The notes below the pieces were generated by a model. That model ran no database searches. It had not been told where the DNA came from and saw nothing but the letters and a program-made list of their open reading frames with translations. Positions 25,912 through 34,010 of a DNA stretch of 34,010 nucleotides are shown here, one piece after another. The DNA comes from Actinomycetota bacterium (GTDB lineage Bacteria > Actinomycetota > Acidimicrobiia > IMCC26256 > PALSA-610), in the NCBI GenBank assembly GCA_005773635.1, contig SXHN01000069.1, positions 1 through 34,010 on the forward strand. Reading direction: 5' to 3'. Numbering within the stretch: position 1 is the first letter of the stretch; the number at the start of each line of letters is the position of its first letter. Both the position numbers and the translations under genes were made by a program.

Positions 25912-26077
25912 CCATGTGCGGGGTGACCCGATCCTAGGGACTCGAACCTCCGAAAGTTACCAGACTGGAGGCCCAACGAACGGTTTCAGCGGTGAGGTAT
26001 AGACACCACGCGTAGCGGTGCAAACCATCACGAATTATCGGATTGACCGGGGAAAATGCGTAGCGATTCGGGCGCCG

Positions 26078-27106
26078 CTATTTCCCAAGTCGACGGCGCA
26101 CTGCGACGACCGGGTTACCAATCTGTTTGGCGTTCATCGCCGCGGCGACACCCAGCTTGACCGGCAGCATGGCGTACCAACTACCTAATACTGCGGGATT
26201 GACCGATACGTCATCGCGACGATAGCTGTGACGATCCATCGCGTCTCCGGCTACCTTCTCGCACAGCTTGATCTCGGTCGCGGAGAGGCCGCCATGAGCG
26301 CGCCACGCCTCGGCCATTTCGGTTCGAAGACCACGTTCGTTGTGATCATCACTTGCCAACGAGGAACTCACCTGTGGTACGTCAAGCATCGCCTCGGAGT
26401 ACTCCACATTGCAGTGCTGTGCTACTCGGCGCACTGTGGCTTCCGAGTCGCCTAGCAAATCCTCGAATCGCACAATCATCACACGATCATCGCGTTGCGC
26501 GGCCCGTTCTCCTGCTTCTACGGCGCCCTTCCACAGCCGGGCAGTCACCAACGGGTGGTAGTTAGACCATGATCGCACTACTTCACGCCGCGGCAACGCG
26601 GACTCGCCAAGAGATCGTCGTCGCCACTTGTTTTTCTGCGACAACATGACGGCACGCGGATCGCGCACCATCACAATCACCCGCGAGTCTGGAAACGCCG
26701 TCAGGATCTCGTTCAAGAAAAACACGTTGCGAGGGGTCTGGTCGCAGCCAGACTCCCCTTTTTGCCTGGCAGCTTGCTCACCGAGAAATGCGCCGTACAC
26801 CCCGAGCGGAGTCCGCTGCTCACCAAGCGCCGCGACGATTTCACGGGCCTCGGCATCGTGGTCATGCGAATCGCCCTGTTTGTAGAACAATCCTCGGTGC
26901 TGGGTGTGGATCAATCGCGCGGCAAGCGTGGTTGCAGCCTCAACTGTCATTACGCCGTTACCTTGCGATGGATTCCAGAGGCGCTCAAAAAAATGTACTT
27001 CCGAGAGACTGCGAAAGCGGCTTGTGCGCGCAACAACACGACTCATCAAGGTTGTGCCACTACGACTCGGCCCCACTACAAATACAGGTCCTGCTGGACT
27101 ACTCAT
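26078..27106 (-). CDS. Sulfotransferase-family protein
   Basis: The 342-residue protein resembles PAPS-dependent sulfotransferases (PF13469 type). It has the 5'-phosphosulfate loop GPSRSGTTLM (12-21), a middle CDQTPRNVFFLNEI and the 3'-phosphate motif VIVMVRDPRAVMLS. These enzymes move a sulfuryl group from PAPS to carbohydrates, lipids or other acceptors. The acceptor cannot be told from sequence. Its ATG directly follows the ligC stop with no gap, so it is coupled to proS-ligC. The sulfate-activation genes at the right end are nearby, but the APS-type CysH does not prove that PAPS is made. Confidence 0.85.
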   Translation of the reverse strand: MSSPAGPVFVVGPSRSGTTLMSRVVARTSRFRSLSEVHFFERLWNPSQGNGVMTVEAATTLAARLIHTQHRGLFYKQGDSHDHDAEAREIVAALGEQRTPLGVYGAFLGEQAARQKGESGCDQTPRNVFFLNEILTAFPDSRVIVMVRDPRAVMLSQKNKWRRRSLGESALPRREVVRSWSNYHPLVTARLWKGAVEAGERAAQRDDRVMIVRFEDLLGDSEATVRRVAQHCNVEYSEAMLDVPQVSSSLASDDHNERGLRTEMAEAWRAHGGLSATEIKLCEKVAGDAMDRHSYRRDDVSVNPAVLGSWYAMLPVKLGVAAAMNAKQIGNPVVAVRRRLGK

Positions 27107-28192
27107 CTAGCTCAGCTTCTCCGAAAAGAGGTGACGTAATTCGGCGGGCGCGACCGCCTCAAGCTGATCAAAACGACAAGTCACGGGATCTCGATCGGTT
27201 CGCACTCGCCGAAACCGAGCGTTGTGTCGAAATCGGCCATTGAGGAGCTCTTCGTAGGCAACCTCAACGACCAATTCAACTCGCACTGGCTCCCACGAGA
27301 GATCCTTCGTCGCGTTCCAACGACTCGGACCCCCTGGCAGCCTCGTGCCATCCGCGCGAGCGTGCGCGACGGCTTGTGCCCACTCGGACCAAGGATGCCC
27401 GTCAAGTGCGTTGGCTCGATACGGCTCGAGTATCAACAGCAGTTCGCTGCGCGTCGCGGCATTGATACCTGCAGCCACGCCAACATGGTGCAGTCGACCG
27501 TCGTTATCGTGAAGCCCGACGAGCAGTGATCCGACGCCATTGCCATCTTTGTGAACTCGAAATCCACCGATTGCGCAATCGCAAGTGCGTTCATGCTTGA
27601 CCTTCAAGAGGGTGCGCTGCCCGGGCGTATACACGTCGTCGAGCGGCTTGGCCACGACACCATCAAACCCCGCGCCCTCAAATCGGGCGAACCAGTCGCG
27701 TGCGAGTTCTGCGCTCAACGTCGCGGGCGTCAGCACAATGGAAGGTTCCGAAACAGCAAGGATTGCTTCGAGTCGCTGGCGACGTTGCCGAAAGGGTGTT
27801 GTGAGCAAGGAGTCCTCACCTTCGGCCAGCAGGTCGAACGCCACGAAGGTGGCAGGTATCTCCGCGCTGAGTTTGCGCACTCGCGACTCGGCCGGATGTT
27901 GGCGCAGTTGCAATGCGTCGAAATCCAGACCTCGATCACTGACGATCACGATCTCGCCGTCAACCACACACCGTTCGGGCAGCACCCTCAGCAGAGGGTC
28001 TCGCAGCTCCGGAAAATACCTTAGTAACGGCTTGGAGTTTCGGCTCTGCAAGTCGAGATCGTCGCCGTCGCGAAACACAATGCAGCGAAAGCCATCCCAC
28101 TTCGGCTCGAACAAGCAGTCGTCGCGCTCGGGTACTTCGCGCGACAGCTTGGCCAGCATCGGAGCGAACGGTCGATCGATCGGGAGGCTCAT
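27107..28192 (-). CDS. ligC: ATP-dependent DNA ligase, LigC type
   Basis: The 361-residue protein is a compact ATP-dependent ligase. The nucleotidyl lysine is Lys31 in FEPKWDGFRCIVFRDGD. Motif III-like residues VAFDLLAEGEDSL and motif IV FDGVVAKPLDDVYTPGQR follow, with LLKVKHERTCDCAIGGFR (motif V) starting the OB domain. Length and layout match mycobacterial LigC (about 358) rather than LigD, as no polymerase or nuclease domain is fused. LigC family members act in minor repair, not replication. ATG overlaps the proS stop (ATGA) and its stop abuts the sulfotransferase ATG, so it is the middle gene of an operon. Confidence 0.93.
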   Translation of the reverse strand: MSLPIDRPFAPMLAKLSREVPERDDCLFEPKWDGFRCIVFRDGDDLDLQSRNSKPLLRYFPELRDPLLRVLPERCVVDGEIVIVSDRGLDFDALQLRQHPAESRVRKLSAEIPATFVAFDLLAEGEDSLLTTPFRQRRQRLEAILAVSEPSIVLTPATLSAELARDWFARFEGAGFDGVVAKPLDDVYTPGQRTLLKVKHERTCDCAIGGFRVHKDGNGVGSLLVGLHDNDGRLHHVGVAAGINAATRSELLLILEPYRANALDGHPWSEWAQAVAHARADGTRLPGGPSRWNATKDLSWEPVRVELVVEVAYEELLNGRFRHNARFRRVRTDRDPVTCRFDQLEAVAPAELRHLFSEKLS

Positions 28193-29892
28193 CGAATCGC
28201 TGCCACTACCCCATCAGCTGCGATGTCATCGCGTTCCCCGCTCGCTCGTAGCTTTCGTTCAACCACGCCGCGAGCGAGTCCCTTGGCTCCAACGGTAAGT
28301 TGCACTGGAATACCAATGAGGTCGGCATCTGCAAACTTGACGCCTGGGCTTGCATCGCGATCGTCGTAGAGCACATCGATGCCGTGAGCTCGCAAATCGC
28401 GGTACAGCGCATCGGCCGCAGTGCGAACCTCTTCGGCCGCTGCGCCTTTGCCGGCGAGCGCGACGAGATGTACGTCAAAGGGCGCAACGCTGGCGGGCCA
28501 TGCGATGCCCTTGTCATCGTGGTGTTCTTCGGTGATTGCTGCGACAGTGCGAGAAATTCCCACGCCATAACAACCCATCACCATCGGATGCGATACGCCG
28601 TCAGCATCAACAAACGTCGCACCCAACGCGGTTGAATACTTGGTGCCGATCTCGAACACTTGCCCAACCTCGATGCCCCGATCTACCGACAACGCCTTTC
28701 CGCACTGGGGGCATTCGTCGCCCGACTGAATCGAGGCGATGTCGGCCCAAATACCGACCGTGAAATCTCGATCGCACCACATGTCGGTGATGTGATGATC
28801 GACCTCATTGGCGCCGGTAACCCACGGATGATCGGCCCGAATCGACGGATCGGCAACCACGACGGCGACGCTGGGATGGTGCGGGCCGATGTAGCCCTTG
28901 GGTAGTTCGGGGTGCGCGGCAAAATCGTTGTCGTCGAAAACCCGCAATTTTTTCGGCGCGATCGCGCGTGCCAACGCAAACTCATTGACTTCGCGATCTC
29001 CAGGCACAAGGGCCAAACCCATCTCACCATCAGCGTCGAACGCGAAGCTCTTCAGCAATACATCTTCACTTTCGCCGAGATGCTGGGCAACCGCAGCAAT
29101 CCCCGGCATATCGGGCGTATGGACCCGAGTCGGTTGTTGTTGGCTCTCGTTCTCACTGGGCATCGCTTGCGCAGGCTGGCGCTTCGCAACCTCGACATTC
29201 GCCGCATAGTCACACGATTTACACCAGACAAAATCGTCTTCACCGACCGCGGCGACTGCCATGAACTCATGGTTGATGTCGCCGCCAATTTCGCCGGCCT
29301 CGCCTTCAACTGGCCGGAACGTTAAACCGCACCGCGTAAAGATCTTGTGGTATGCGTCGTACATTTCCTTGTACGTCACCCGGAGATCTTCAACGTCAGT
29401 GTGAAAGCTGTAGGCGTCTTTCATGAGGAATTCCCGGGCCCGTAACAATCCGAATCGGGGCCGGAGTTCGTCGCGGTATTTCCAGTTGATTTGATAGAGG
29501 TTCATGGGCAGGTCGCGGTAGCTGCTGAGCTCATTCGCGACGGTCGACGTGATGACCTCCTCAGCCGTCGGAGCAAGGCAAAAACCGGTCTCTTTGCGAT
29601 CTTCTAGGCGGAACATGAGCGGGCCGTATGTCTTGTCCCGGCCCGATTTTTCCCAGAGCTCGAGTGGTTGCGCAATCGGCAGCGTCAATTCCTGGGCTCC
29701 GGTGGCGTCCATTTCGTCGCGCACAATTTGTTCGACCTTGCGCAGCACACGTTGGCCCAGCGGCAACCACGAATAGACACCCGCTGCAACCTTGCGGATG
29801 TAGCCAGCCCGTACCAGTAATCGATGGCTATCGACATCGGCGTCGGCCGGATCGTCACGTAACGTCCGCACCAGGAACTTCGTCATCCTCAT
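28189..29892 (-). CDS. proS: Prolyl-tRNA synthetase, bacterial type
   Basis: ProRS charges tRNA-Pro. The 567-residue protein has class II motif 1 near LPLGQRVLRKVEQIV, motif 2 YRDELRPRFGLLRAREFLMKD (with a bacterial-type editing insertion around 230-390) and motif 3 MGCYGVGISRTVAA. An anticodon-binding domain ends it (VDVLYDDRDASPGVKFADAD). Two starts are possible, ATG 29892 and ATG 29886; neither has a good Shine-Dalgarno. In Mycobacterium proS lies just upstream of rimP-nusA, as here. A long inverted repeat sits 45 bp before the start. Confidence 0.96.
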   Translation of the reverse strand: MRMTKFLVRTLRDDPADADVDSHRLLVRAGYIRKVAAGVYSWLPLGQRVLRKVEQIVRDEMDATGAQELTLPIAQPLELWEKSGRDKTYGPLMFRLEDRKETGFCLAPTAEEVITSTVANELSSYRDLPMNLYQINWKYRDELRPRFGLLRAREFLMKDAYSFHTDVEDLRVTYKEMYDAYHKIFTRCGLTFRPVEGEAGEIGGDINHEFMAVAAVGEDDFVWCKSCDYAANVEVAKRQPAQAMPSENESQQQPTRVHTPDMPGIAAVAQHLGESEDVLLKSFAFDADGEMGLALVPGDREVNEFALARAIAPKKLRVFDDNDFAAHPELPKGYIGPHHPSVAVVVADPSIRADHPWVTGANEVDHHITDMWCDRDFTVGIWADIASIQSGDECPQCGKALSVDRGIEVGQVFEIGTKYSTALGATFVDADGVSHPMVMGCYGVGISRTVAAITEEHHDDKGIAWPASVAPFDVHLVALAGKGAAAEEVRTAADALYRDLRAHGIDVLYDDRDASPGVKFADADLIGIPVQLTVGAKGLARGVVERKLRASGERDDIAADGVVAAIR

Positions 29893-29936
29893 ATGGCGGC
29901 GAGACTACCGGGGAGAATTTCGCACACCGCTGTAGT

Positions 29937-29984
29937 TTCTGATCGCGTGGGAGCGCCCGTTTGGGCACTCCCACGCGATCAGAA
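29937..29984. repeat. 22-bp-arm inverted repeat upstream of proS and sir
   Basis: The arms 29937-29958 and 29963-29984 (TTCTGATCGCGTGGGAGCGCCC and its partner) are complementary except one position, with a 4-nt loop GTTT. On the minus strand the odd position is a G-U wobble, so the RNA stem is stronger there. It lies in the 344-bp gap between divergent proS and sir. No U-run follows on either strand. Confidence 0.8.
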
Positions 29985-29998
29985 CCCGCAACGTGAAT

Positions 29999-30031
29999 CC
30001 CGACCTTGAAGGTCGGGAAAAATTCCCGACC
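29999..30031. promoter_or_regulatory. Three alternating CCCGACC/GGTCGGG half-sites
   Basis: CCCGACC (29999-30005), GGTCGGG (30011-30017) and CCCGACC (30025-30031) alternate in orientation. Left plus middle form one palindrome, and middle plus right form another (9-bp arms with AAA between), so only one hairpin can form at a time. This could be an operator for a dimeric regulator or a mutually exclusive RNA structure ahead of the sulfate genes. The rest of the gap, to the sir ribosome site at 30225-30231, holds no recognised gene besides the short frame noted at 30074. Confidence 0.5.
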
Positions 30032-30073
30032 AAAATGCTGGCAATTAGCTTCTGAGTGGTTTAGCCTCGCCCC

Positions 30074-30166
30074 ATGTTGATCCGCAATGACGGGGCCCCG
30101 TCGATCGCCATGGGTCGCACTCCTCACGAAGTGCGCGACGAACACTGTCGCGCCACGTTGGGTTGA
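30074..30166 (+). other. Short upstream ORF, 30 codons, possible leader peptide
   Basis: ATG at 30074 opens a 30-residue frame with DEHCRATLG at its end, 70 bp before sir. Cys-containing leader peptides precede many actinobacterial sulfur genes, but this one lacks a visible ribosome site and has just one Cys, so translation is uncertain. Confidence 0.2.
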
Positions 30167-30236
30167 ATCGCCCGCCCCATCGGCCTGCGATCACCCACCT
30201 CGCTCTTGCTCACCCCCGCCTACCAAGGAGGCTCGC

Positions 30237-32024
30237 ATGGCTCTTGACGTGCGTGAACTGCGTTCCCAGCCCCTACCCACAGATCTCGAAGCCGAACTTT
30301 CCCGCTACGAAGCCACGGTGGCCGATTACCTTGCGGGCACCCTCGATGAGGACGTATTTCGCGTCTACCGCTTGAACAATGGCGTGTACGGCCAACGCCA
30401 AGGCGGCCACAACCAGATGGTGCGGGTCAAAATCCCCTATGGCAAAGTCACTCCCGAGCAGCTTGAGGTCCTCGCGCACATCAGCGAGACCTACAGCCGC
30501 GGATGGGGCCATCTCACGACCCGCCAAAATGTGCAATTTCACTTTGTGCAGCTTGAGGACTCAGCTGAAGTGCTCCGGCTGCTCGCGGCCTGCGGGCTCA
30601 CCAGTCGCGAGGCATGCGGCGACACGGTACGCAACGTCATGGGATGCCATCTCGCTGGCGCCTGCCCATATGAGGTAGTCGACATCTCCGCCTGGGCCGA
30701 TGCTACGGCGCAATACCTCTTGCGTCACCCGTACGCTCAACGACTGCCGCGCAAGTTCAAGATCAATTTCAGTGGTTGTGCAACCGATTGCGGCCAAGCG
30801 ATGTTCAACGATGTTGGCGTGGTCGCCGTCAATCGCACTCGCGACGACGGCACGCTTGAGCCTGGATTCAAAGTCGTGTTTGCAGGCGGCCTCGGAGCAA
30901 CGCCGCACCCAGCACAAGCGCTTGAGGAATTCACCGCGCGTGAAGATCTTTTGCCCACGATCGAGGCGTTGCTGCGGACCTTCGACCATTACGGCAACCG
31001 CGATAACAAACTGCGTGCGCGCATGAAATGGCTTGTCGACACGATGGGCATCGACGAATTGCGCGAACGCATTCTCAAAGAGCGCAAGTTTCTGCGCGGC
31101 TCAGTCAGCTGGCCCGGAGGTATTCCCGGGCTGGTCACCGAACGCGGCGACGCACCCGCGGGCACCGGCACCGGGCCAATTGTCGGAGCTCCCGGCGCGA
31201 CCCCGATCAAGTTGCTCAAGACCGATCCGTTCGAACGCTGGGAAGAAGCCAACGTTGTACGCGGAGTCGCCAATGGCACCGTGAGTGCATACGCCTATTG
31301 CGATCTCGGCGACATCACGACGTCTCAGTTCCTCGCGCTTGCGGCAATTCAACGCGACTTCAATCTCGACATTCGCATTACTCCTCGCCAGAACTTGGCG
31401 ATGCGTGGACTCGCCAACGGCGATCTGCGGGCACTCTTCGATCGCCTGTCTGAAATCGGCATGGCGAAGCCGGGTGCAGAACTGGCACGCGACGTTGTGA
31501 GCTGCCCAGGGGCCGATACCTGCAACCTCGCGGTCACGCAATCACGCGGCCTCGCAACTGCAATCGGATCAGCCCTCGACGACGCCGGTCTCGCCGAAGT
31601 TGGAGGCGTCCGGGTGAACATCAGCGGATGCACAAACAGTTGCGGTCAACACCACATCTCCGACATCGGATTCTTTGGGCTTGAACGCCGCGCGCACGGC
31701 CAAGCTGCTCCGGGTTACCAAATGCTGCTTGGCGGTCATCTTGGAAACATCGAGGTGGAATTCGGCGACAAGGCCACGAAGCTTCCGGCGAGAAACGCAC
31801 CCGAAGCTGTCGTGCGAGTCGTGCAGCAATTCGCCAACGAGCGTAACGCTGGCGAGAATTTCAGCGGTTGGCTCGAACGAGCCGGCGGCGCCCAGAAGGT
31901 AGGCACTGCACTCAAAGAACTTGACGTGTTCCCTGATCCTTCAGAACGACCCGAATTTTACGTCGATTTCGGCGAAACAGGTCCGTACGTGAGTGAAGTT
32001 GGCGACAGCGAGTGTGCAACGTGA
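30237..32024 (+). CDS. sir: Ferredoxin-type sulfite reductase (NirA/SirA family)
   Basis: This enzyme reduces sulfite to sulfide with six electrons, using siroheme and [4Fe-4S]. The 595-residue protein has two ferredoxin-like repeats. NGVYGQRQGGHNQMVRVKIP (48-67) is a siroheme-face segment. The metal cysteines are Cys423 and Cys429 (VVSCPGADTCNLAVTQS) and Cys465 and Cys469 (ISGCTNSCGQHH). Tyr51 and Cys143 have the same 92-residue spacing as the Tyr69-Cys161 pair of M. tuberculosis SirA, which is suggestive only. AAGGAGG lies 6 nt before ATG 30237, so the longer upstream frame is rejected. A nitrite reductase role is possible by family; the cysH and cysD neighbours favour sulfite. Confidence 0.94.
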   Translation: MALDVRELRSQPLPTDLEAELSRYEATVADYLAGTLDEDVFRVYRLNNGVYGQRQGGHNQMVRVKIPYGKVTPEQLEVLAHISETYSRGWGHLTTRQNVQFHFVQLEDSAEVLRLLAACGLTSREACGDTVRNVMGCHLAGACPYEVVDISAWADATAQYLLRHPYAQRLPRKFKINFSGCATDCGQAMFNDVGVVAVNRTRDDGTLEPGFKVVFAGGLGATPHPAQALEEFTAREDLLPTIEALLRTFDHYGNRDNKLRARMKWLVDTMGIDELRERILKERKFLRGSVSWPGGIPGLVTERGDAPAGTGTGPIVGAPGATPIKLLKTDPFERWEEANVVRGVANGTVSAYAYCDLGDITTSQFLALAAIQRDFNLDIRITPRQNLAMRGLANGDLRALFDRLSEIGMAKPGAELARDVVSCPGADTCNLAVTQSRGLATAIGSALDDAGLAEVGGVRVNISGCTNSCGQHHISDIGFFGLERRAHGQAAPGYQMLLGGHLGNIEVEFGDKATKLPARNAPEAVVRVVQQFANERNAGENFSGWLERAGGAQKVGTALKELDVFPDPSERPEFYVDFGETGPYVSEVGDSECAT

Positions 32025-32118
32025 TCGCTTTGCGCCCGCGACACAGTGCGAGTCGGCGCGAGCGCCACATCGACTTCGTGCCAACTCAGTCCTACCCAAC
32101 GGCGTTTTACCGGTCCCA

Positions 32119-32838
32119 ATGATGCTCGCGCCCGAATCGACCGCACGCGCCAACTCCGGCGGTTTCGACCTCGAAGAGTTCGCGCGCGTCTCGGCAGAAT
32201 TAGAACGCAAACCTGCAGGCGCGGCAGTGAAGTGGGCATGGGAACGCTTTGGGACTGGCGTGTTGGTAGCCGCGAGTTTTCAAGACACCGTGCTGATCGA
32301 TGTTGCAGTCAAAGCCGTGCCCGACATTGAGTTCGTATTCCTGGATACGCAGTACCACTTCGCCGAAACAACGTGGTTTGTCGAAGCCGTCCGAAAGCGG
32401 TACGACCTCAACCTCACAATCATGAAACCCATGGTCGAACCCGACGACCTGTGGCAAATCGATCAAAACGAATGCTGCGCCATTCGTAAAGTCGAACCGT
32501 TGGCCAGGGCACTCGCGGGCAAGCAAGCTTGGATCACCGGGTTGCGGCGGACTGAAGCCGCGACGCGAGCCAATGCCGCGATCGTCCACCTCGACCTCGG
32601 TCGCGGCGTCGCCAAAATCAACCCTCTTGCAGCATGGACCGATCTCGACGTCGAGGGCTATGCCCACGACAACGAACTTTTGATACACCCGCTCAAGACT
32701 CGGGGCTATCCGTCCATCGGGTGCTGGCCCTGCACACGGCCAGTTCGCGAGGGCGAAGACCCGCGCGCCGGCCGTTGGGCGGGGTCGGGAAAGACCGAAT
32801 GCGGATTACACGGCTGGCCTGAGCCACAATCGGCGTAA
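32119..32838 (+). CDS. cysH: Phosphoadenylyl/adenylyl-sulfate reductase, APS type
   Basis: CysH reduces APS (or PAPS) to sulfite. The 239-residue protein has the nucleotide-binding segment VAASFQDTVLIDVA and LDTQYHFAETTWFVEAV. Cys119-Cys120 (NECCAIRK) and Cys202/Cys205 (IGCWPCTRPV) are the [4Fe-4S] ligands that mark APS reductases. The catalytic Cys228 is in GKTECGLHG. The frame is open back to GTG 31993 inside sir; I chose ATG 32119 for a normal length, with ATG 32122 equally possible and no clear ribosome site at either. With sir it forms the reductive half of assimilatory sulfate metabolism. Confidence 0.93.
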   Translation: MMLAPESTARANSGGFDLEEFARVSAELERKPAGAAVKWAWERFGTGVLVAASFQDTVLIDVAVKAVPDIEFVFLDTQYHFAETTWFVEAVRKRYDLNLTIMKPMVEPDDLWQIDQNECCAIRKVEPLARALAGKQAWITGLRRTEAATRANAAIVHLDLGRGVAKINPLAAWTDLDVEGYAHDNELLIHPLKTRGYPSIGCWPCTRPVREGEDPRAGRWAGSGKTECGLHGWPEPQSA

Positions 32839-32993
32839 ATCTTCGCCTACTCGAGAAACCACTGATGTCACACCCCGTACCTCCCGATAGCTAGACCACC
32901 ATTCCCGCAATAACATCTCAGCCTGGTCCGCATGGCAGCCCTCATTCGGGTATCGGGCTGTCGTGTTCTCAACTTCAATCAAAGGATTCCCAC

Positions 32994-33899
32994 GTGCAGA
33001 TGCAGCTCTCGCACCTCGATGCGCTCGAGGCCGAGTCCGTGCACATCATTCGAGAAGTCGCTGCCGAATTTGAACGGCCGGGTTTGCTGTTTTCGGCAGG
33101 CAAAGACTCTGCGGTGATGCTTCACCTCGCTTCCAAGGCCTTCGCCCCCGCGCGGATTCCATTTCCCCTCATGCATGTCGATACCGGGCACAACTTCCCT
33201 GAGGTCATGGAGTACCGCGATCGAATGCTCGACGTGTACAACGTGCGACTCCTCGTTGCCTCGGTACAAGACTCGATCGACAAGGGTCGAGTCACCGAGG
33301 AAACCGGACCGCGTGCGAGTCGCAACCGCCTACAAACAACCGCGCTGCTCGACGGCATCGTCGAACACGGATTTGATGCGGTGTTCGGCGGCGGCCGGCG
33401 CGACGAGGAGAAAGCCCGCGCGAAAGAGCGGGTCTTCAGTTTCCGCGACGAATTTGGTCAGTGGGACCCGAAGAACCAACGCCCCGAATTGTGGAATCTC
33501 TACAACGGACGTCACCGCAAGGGCGAACACATTCGCGTCTTTCCAATCTCCAACTGGACCGAAATGGATATCTGGCAGTACATCGCCAGAGAACCAGTTC
33601 CGATCCCTTCGATCTATTACTCGCACACCCGTAAGGTGTTTCAACGCGACGGCATGTGGCTCTCCGAATCTCCGTTTATCGAGATGATTCCCGGCGAAGA
33701 ACTCGTCGAGAAGGTCGTGCGATACCGCACCGTTGGCGACGCAACATGCACCGGCGCGGTCGAATCGACAGCCGCGACCAACGAGGAGATCATCGTAGAA
33801 GTCGCCGCAAGCACGATTACAGAACGGGGCGCTACCCGCGCTGACGACAAGTTCACAGAAGCAGCCATGGAAGACCGCAAGAAAGAGGGCTACTTCTAA
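32994..33899 (+). CDS. cysD: Sulfate adenylyltransferase subunit 2
   Basis: CysD is the adenylyl-transferring subunit of ATP sulfurylase, making APS with GTPase subunit CysN. The 301-residue protein has the PP-loop LLFSAGKDSAVML (31-43), HVDTGHNFPEV and GGGRRDEEKARAKER. It also has PISNWTEMDIWQYIAREPVP and the usual C-terminus EDRKKEGYF. GTG at 32994 has AAAGGA 7 nt upstream; ATG at 33000 is an alternative. 155 bp separate it from cysH, enough for its own promoter. Just after its stop the sequence is duplicated and the window ends. Confidence 0.95.
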   Translation: MQMQLSHLDALEAESVHIIREVAAEFERPGLLFSAGKDSAVMLHLASKAFAPARIPFPLMHVDTGHNFPEVMEYRDRMLDVYNVRLLVASVQDSIDKGRVTEETGPRASRNRLQTTALLDGIVEHGFDAVFGGGRRDEEKARAKERVFSFRDEFGQWDPKNQRPELWNLYNGRHRKGEHIRVFPISNWTEMDIWQYIAREPVPIPSIYYSHTRKVFQRDGMWLSESPFIEMIPGEELVEKVVRYRTVGDATCTGAVESTAATNEEIIVEVAASTITERGATRADDKFTEAAMEDRKKEGYF

Positions 33900-34010
33900 T
33901 GCGCCAGCATTACCCGATCCCTCTTTCGAGGACTGACCATATTGAAGAAGACCGCAAGAAAGAGGGCTACTTCTAATGCGCCAGCATTACCCGATCCCTC
34001 TTTCGAGGAC
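33870..34010 (+). repeat. 77-bp-period direct repeat over the cysD stop
   Basis: 33870-33933 is repeated exactly at 33947-34010 (64 bp seen, offset 77, cut by the window end). The copied segment holds the codons for EDRKKEGYF, the TAA and the bases after it. It could be a real tandem duplication or an assembly overlap artefact. Confidence 0.9.
33976..34010 (+). CDS. Possible start of cysN (partial, 11 codons)
   Basis: ATG overlaps TAA (TAATG) at the end of the second repeat copy and opens MRQHYPIPLSR to the window edge. In the first copy the same ATG (33899) gives a 25-codon frame that ends at 33976. CysN normally follows CysD, so an ATG here is expected, but too few codons are visible to recognise it. 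Confidence 0.3.
   Translation, partial: MRQHYPIPLSR

Noticed and set aside
25912-26060. tRNA-like segment on the minus strand (GGAGGTTCGAGTCCC, with ATCCGAT/ATCGGGT able to pair) just before the terminator upstream of rimP
   Set aside because: The T-stem would have only two good pairs, and the pairing acceptor halves are about 118 nt apart, too far for a tRNA. At most a decayed remnant; tRNAscan-SE would decide.
32932-33117. 61-codon plus-strand frame with several Cys overlapping the cysD start
   Set aside because: It runs mostly inside cysD in another frame and has no ribosome site; probably a shadow.
1-34010. CRISPR array, prophage, transposase or rRNA
   Set aside because: No spaced short repeats of CRISPR type, transposase frames, phage genes or rRNA sequences were seen; the 73-bp arrays are direct tandem units without variable spacers.

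Overview
The window looks like chromosomal DNA from a free-living, moderately high-GC actinobacterium. It encodes an rpsO-pnp-M16 protease cluster, mycobacterial-type LigC, NirA-type sulfite reductase, an APS-type CysH and GTG/TTG starts, and an Acidimicrobiia-like member is my best guess. That placement is an inference from gene content and order; no 16S gene or other direct marker is present.

Layout, left to right. (1) Biotin block: a TetR-family regulator (cut by the left edge, - strand) diverges from bioA-bioF-bioD (+). (2) dapB (-). (3) Two secreted-protein genes on +: a fibrinogen-like/beta-propeller lipoprotein and a copper-radical (galactose/glyoxal) oxidase with a complete active site. 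(4) A long - strand translation and RNA-metabolism block: rbfA-nrnA-truB-ribF-rpsO-pnp-M16 protease. (5) A + strand island: an ECF-like sigma factor, a membrane-anchored partner with two NTF2-like repeats and a small membrane protein, chained by 4-nt overlaps. A DUF559/AbiEi-like nuclease gene follows, bracketed by two arrays of the same 73-bp repeat. (6) rimP-nusA-ylxR-infB (-); the ylxR frame has no ATG/GTG/TTG start. (7) proS-ligC-sulfotransferase (-), ended by a hairpin terminator. (8) Sulfate assimilation on +: sir, cysH, cysD, running off the right edge where cysN is expected.

In Mycobacterium the order proS..rimP-nusA-ylxR-infB-rbfA-nrnA..truB-ribF-rpsO-pnp-M16..dapB is a familiar backbone. 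Here it is interrupted twice by opposite-strand modules: the sigma island between infB and rbfA, and the oxidase/lipoprotein pair between the M16 protease and dapB. These two insertions are the accessory part of the window and the most likely place for undescribed biology.

The most notable points are the sigma/NTF2-sensor/membrane-protein module, the 73-bp repeats around the DUF559 gene, the ylxR start anomaly, a PNPase with Ala at a normally catalytic Asp, an IF-2 with TKTD in place of NKxD, a dense palindrome cluster upstream of sir, and a 77-bp-period duplication at the cysD 3' end. All positions and motifs were read by eye; no database search was run.
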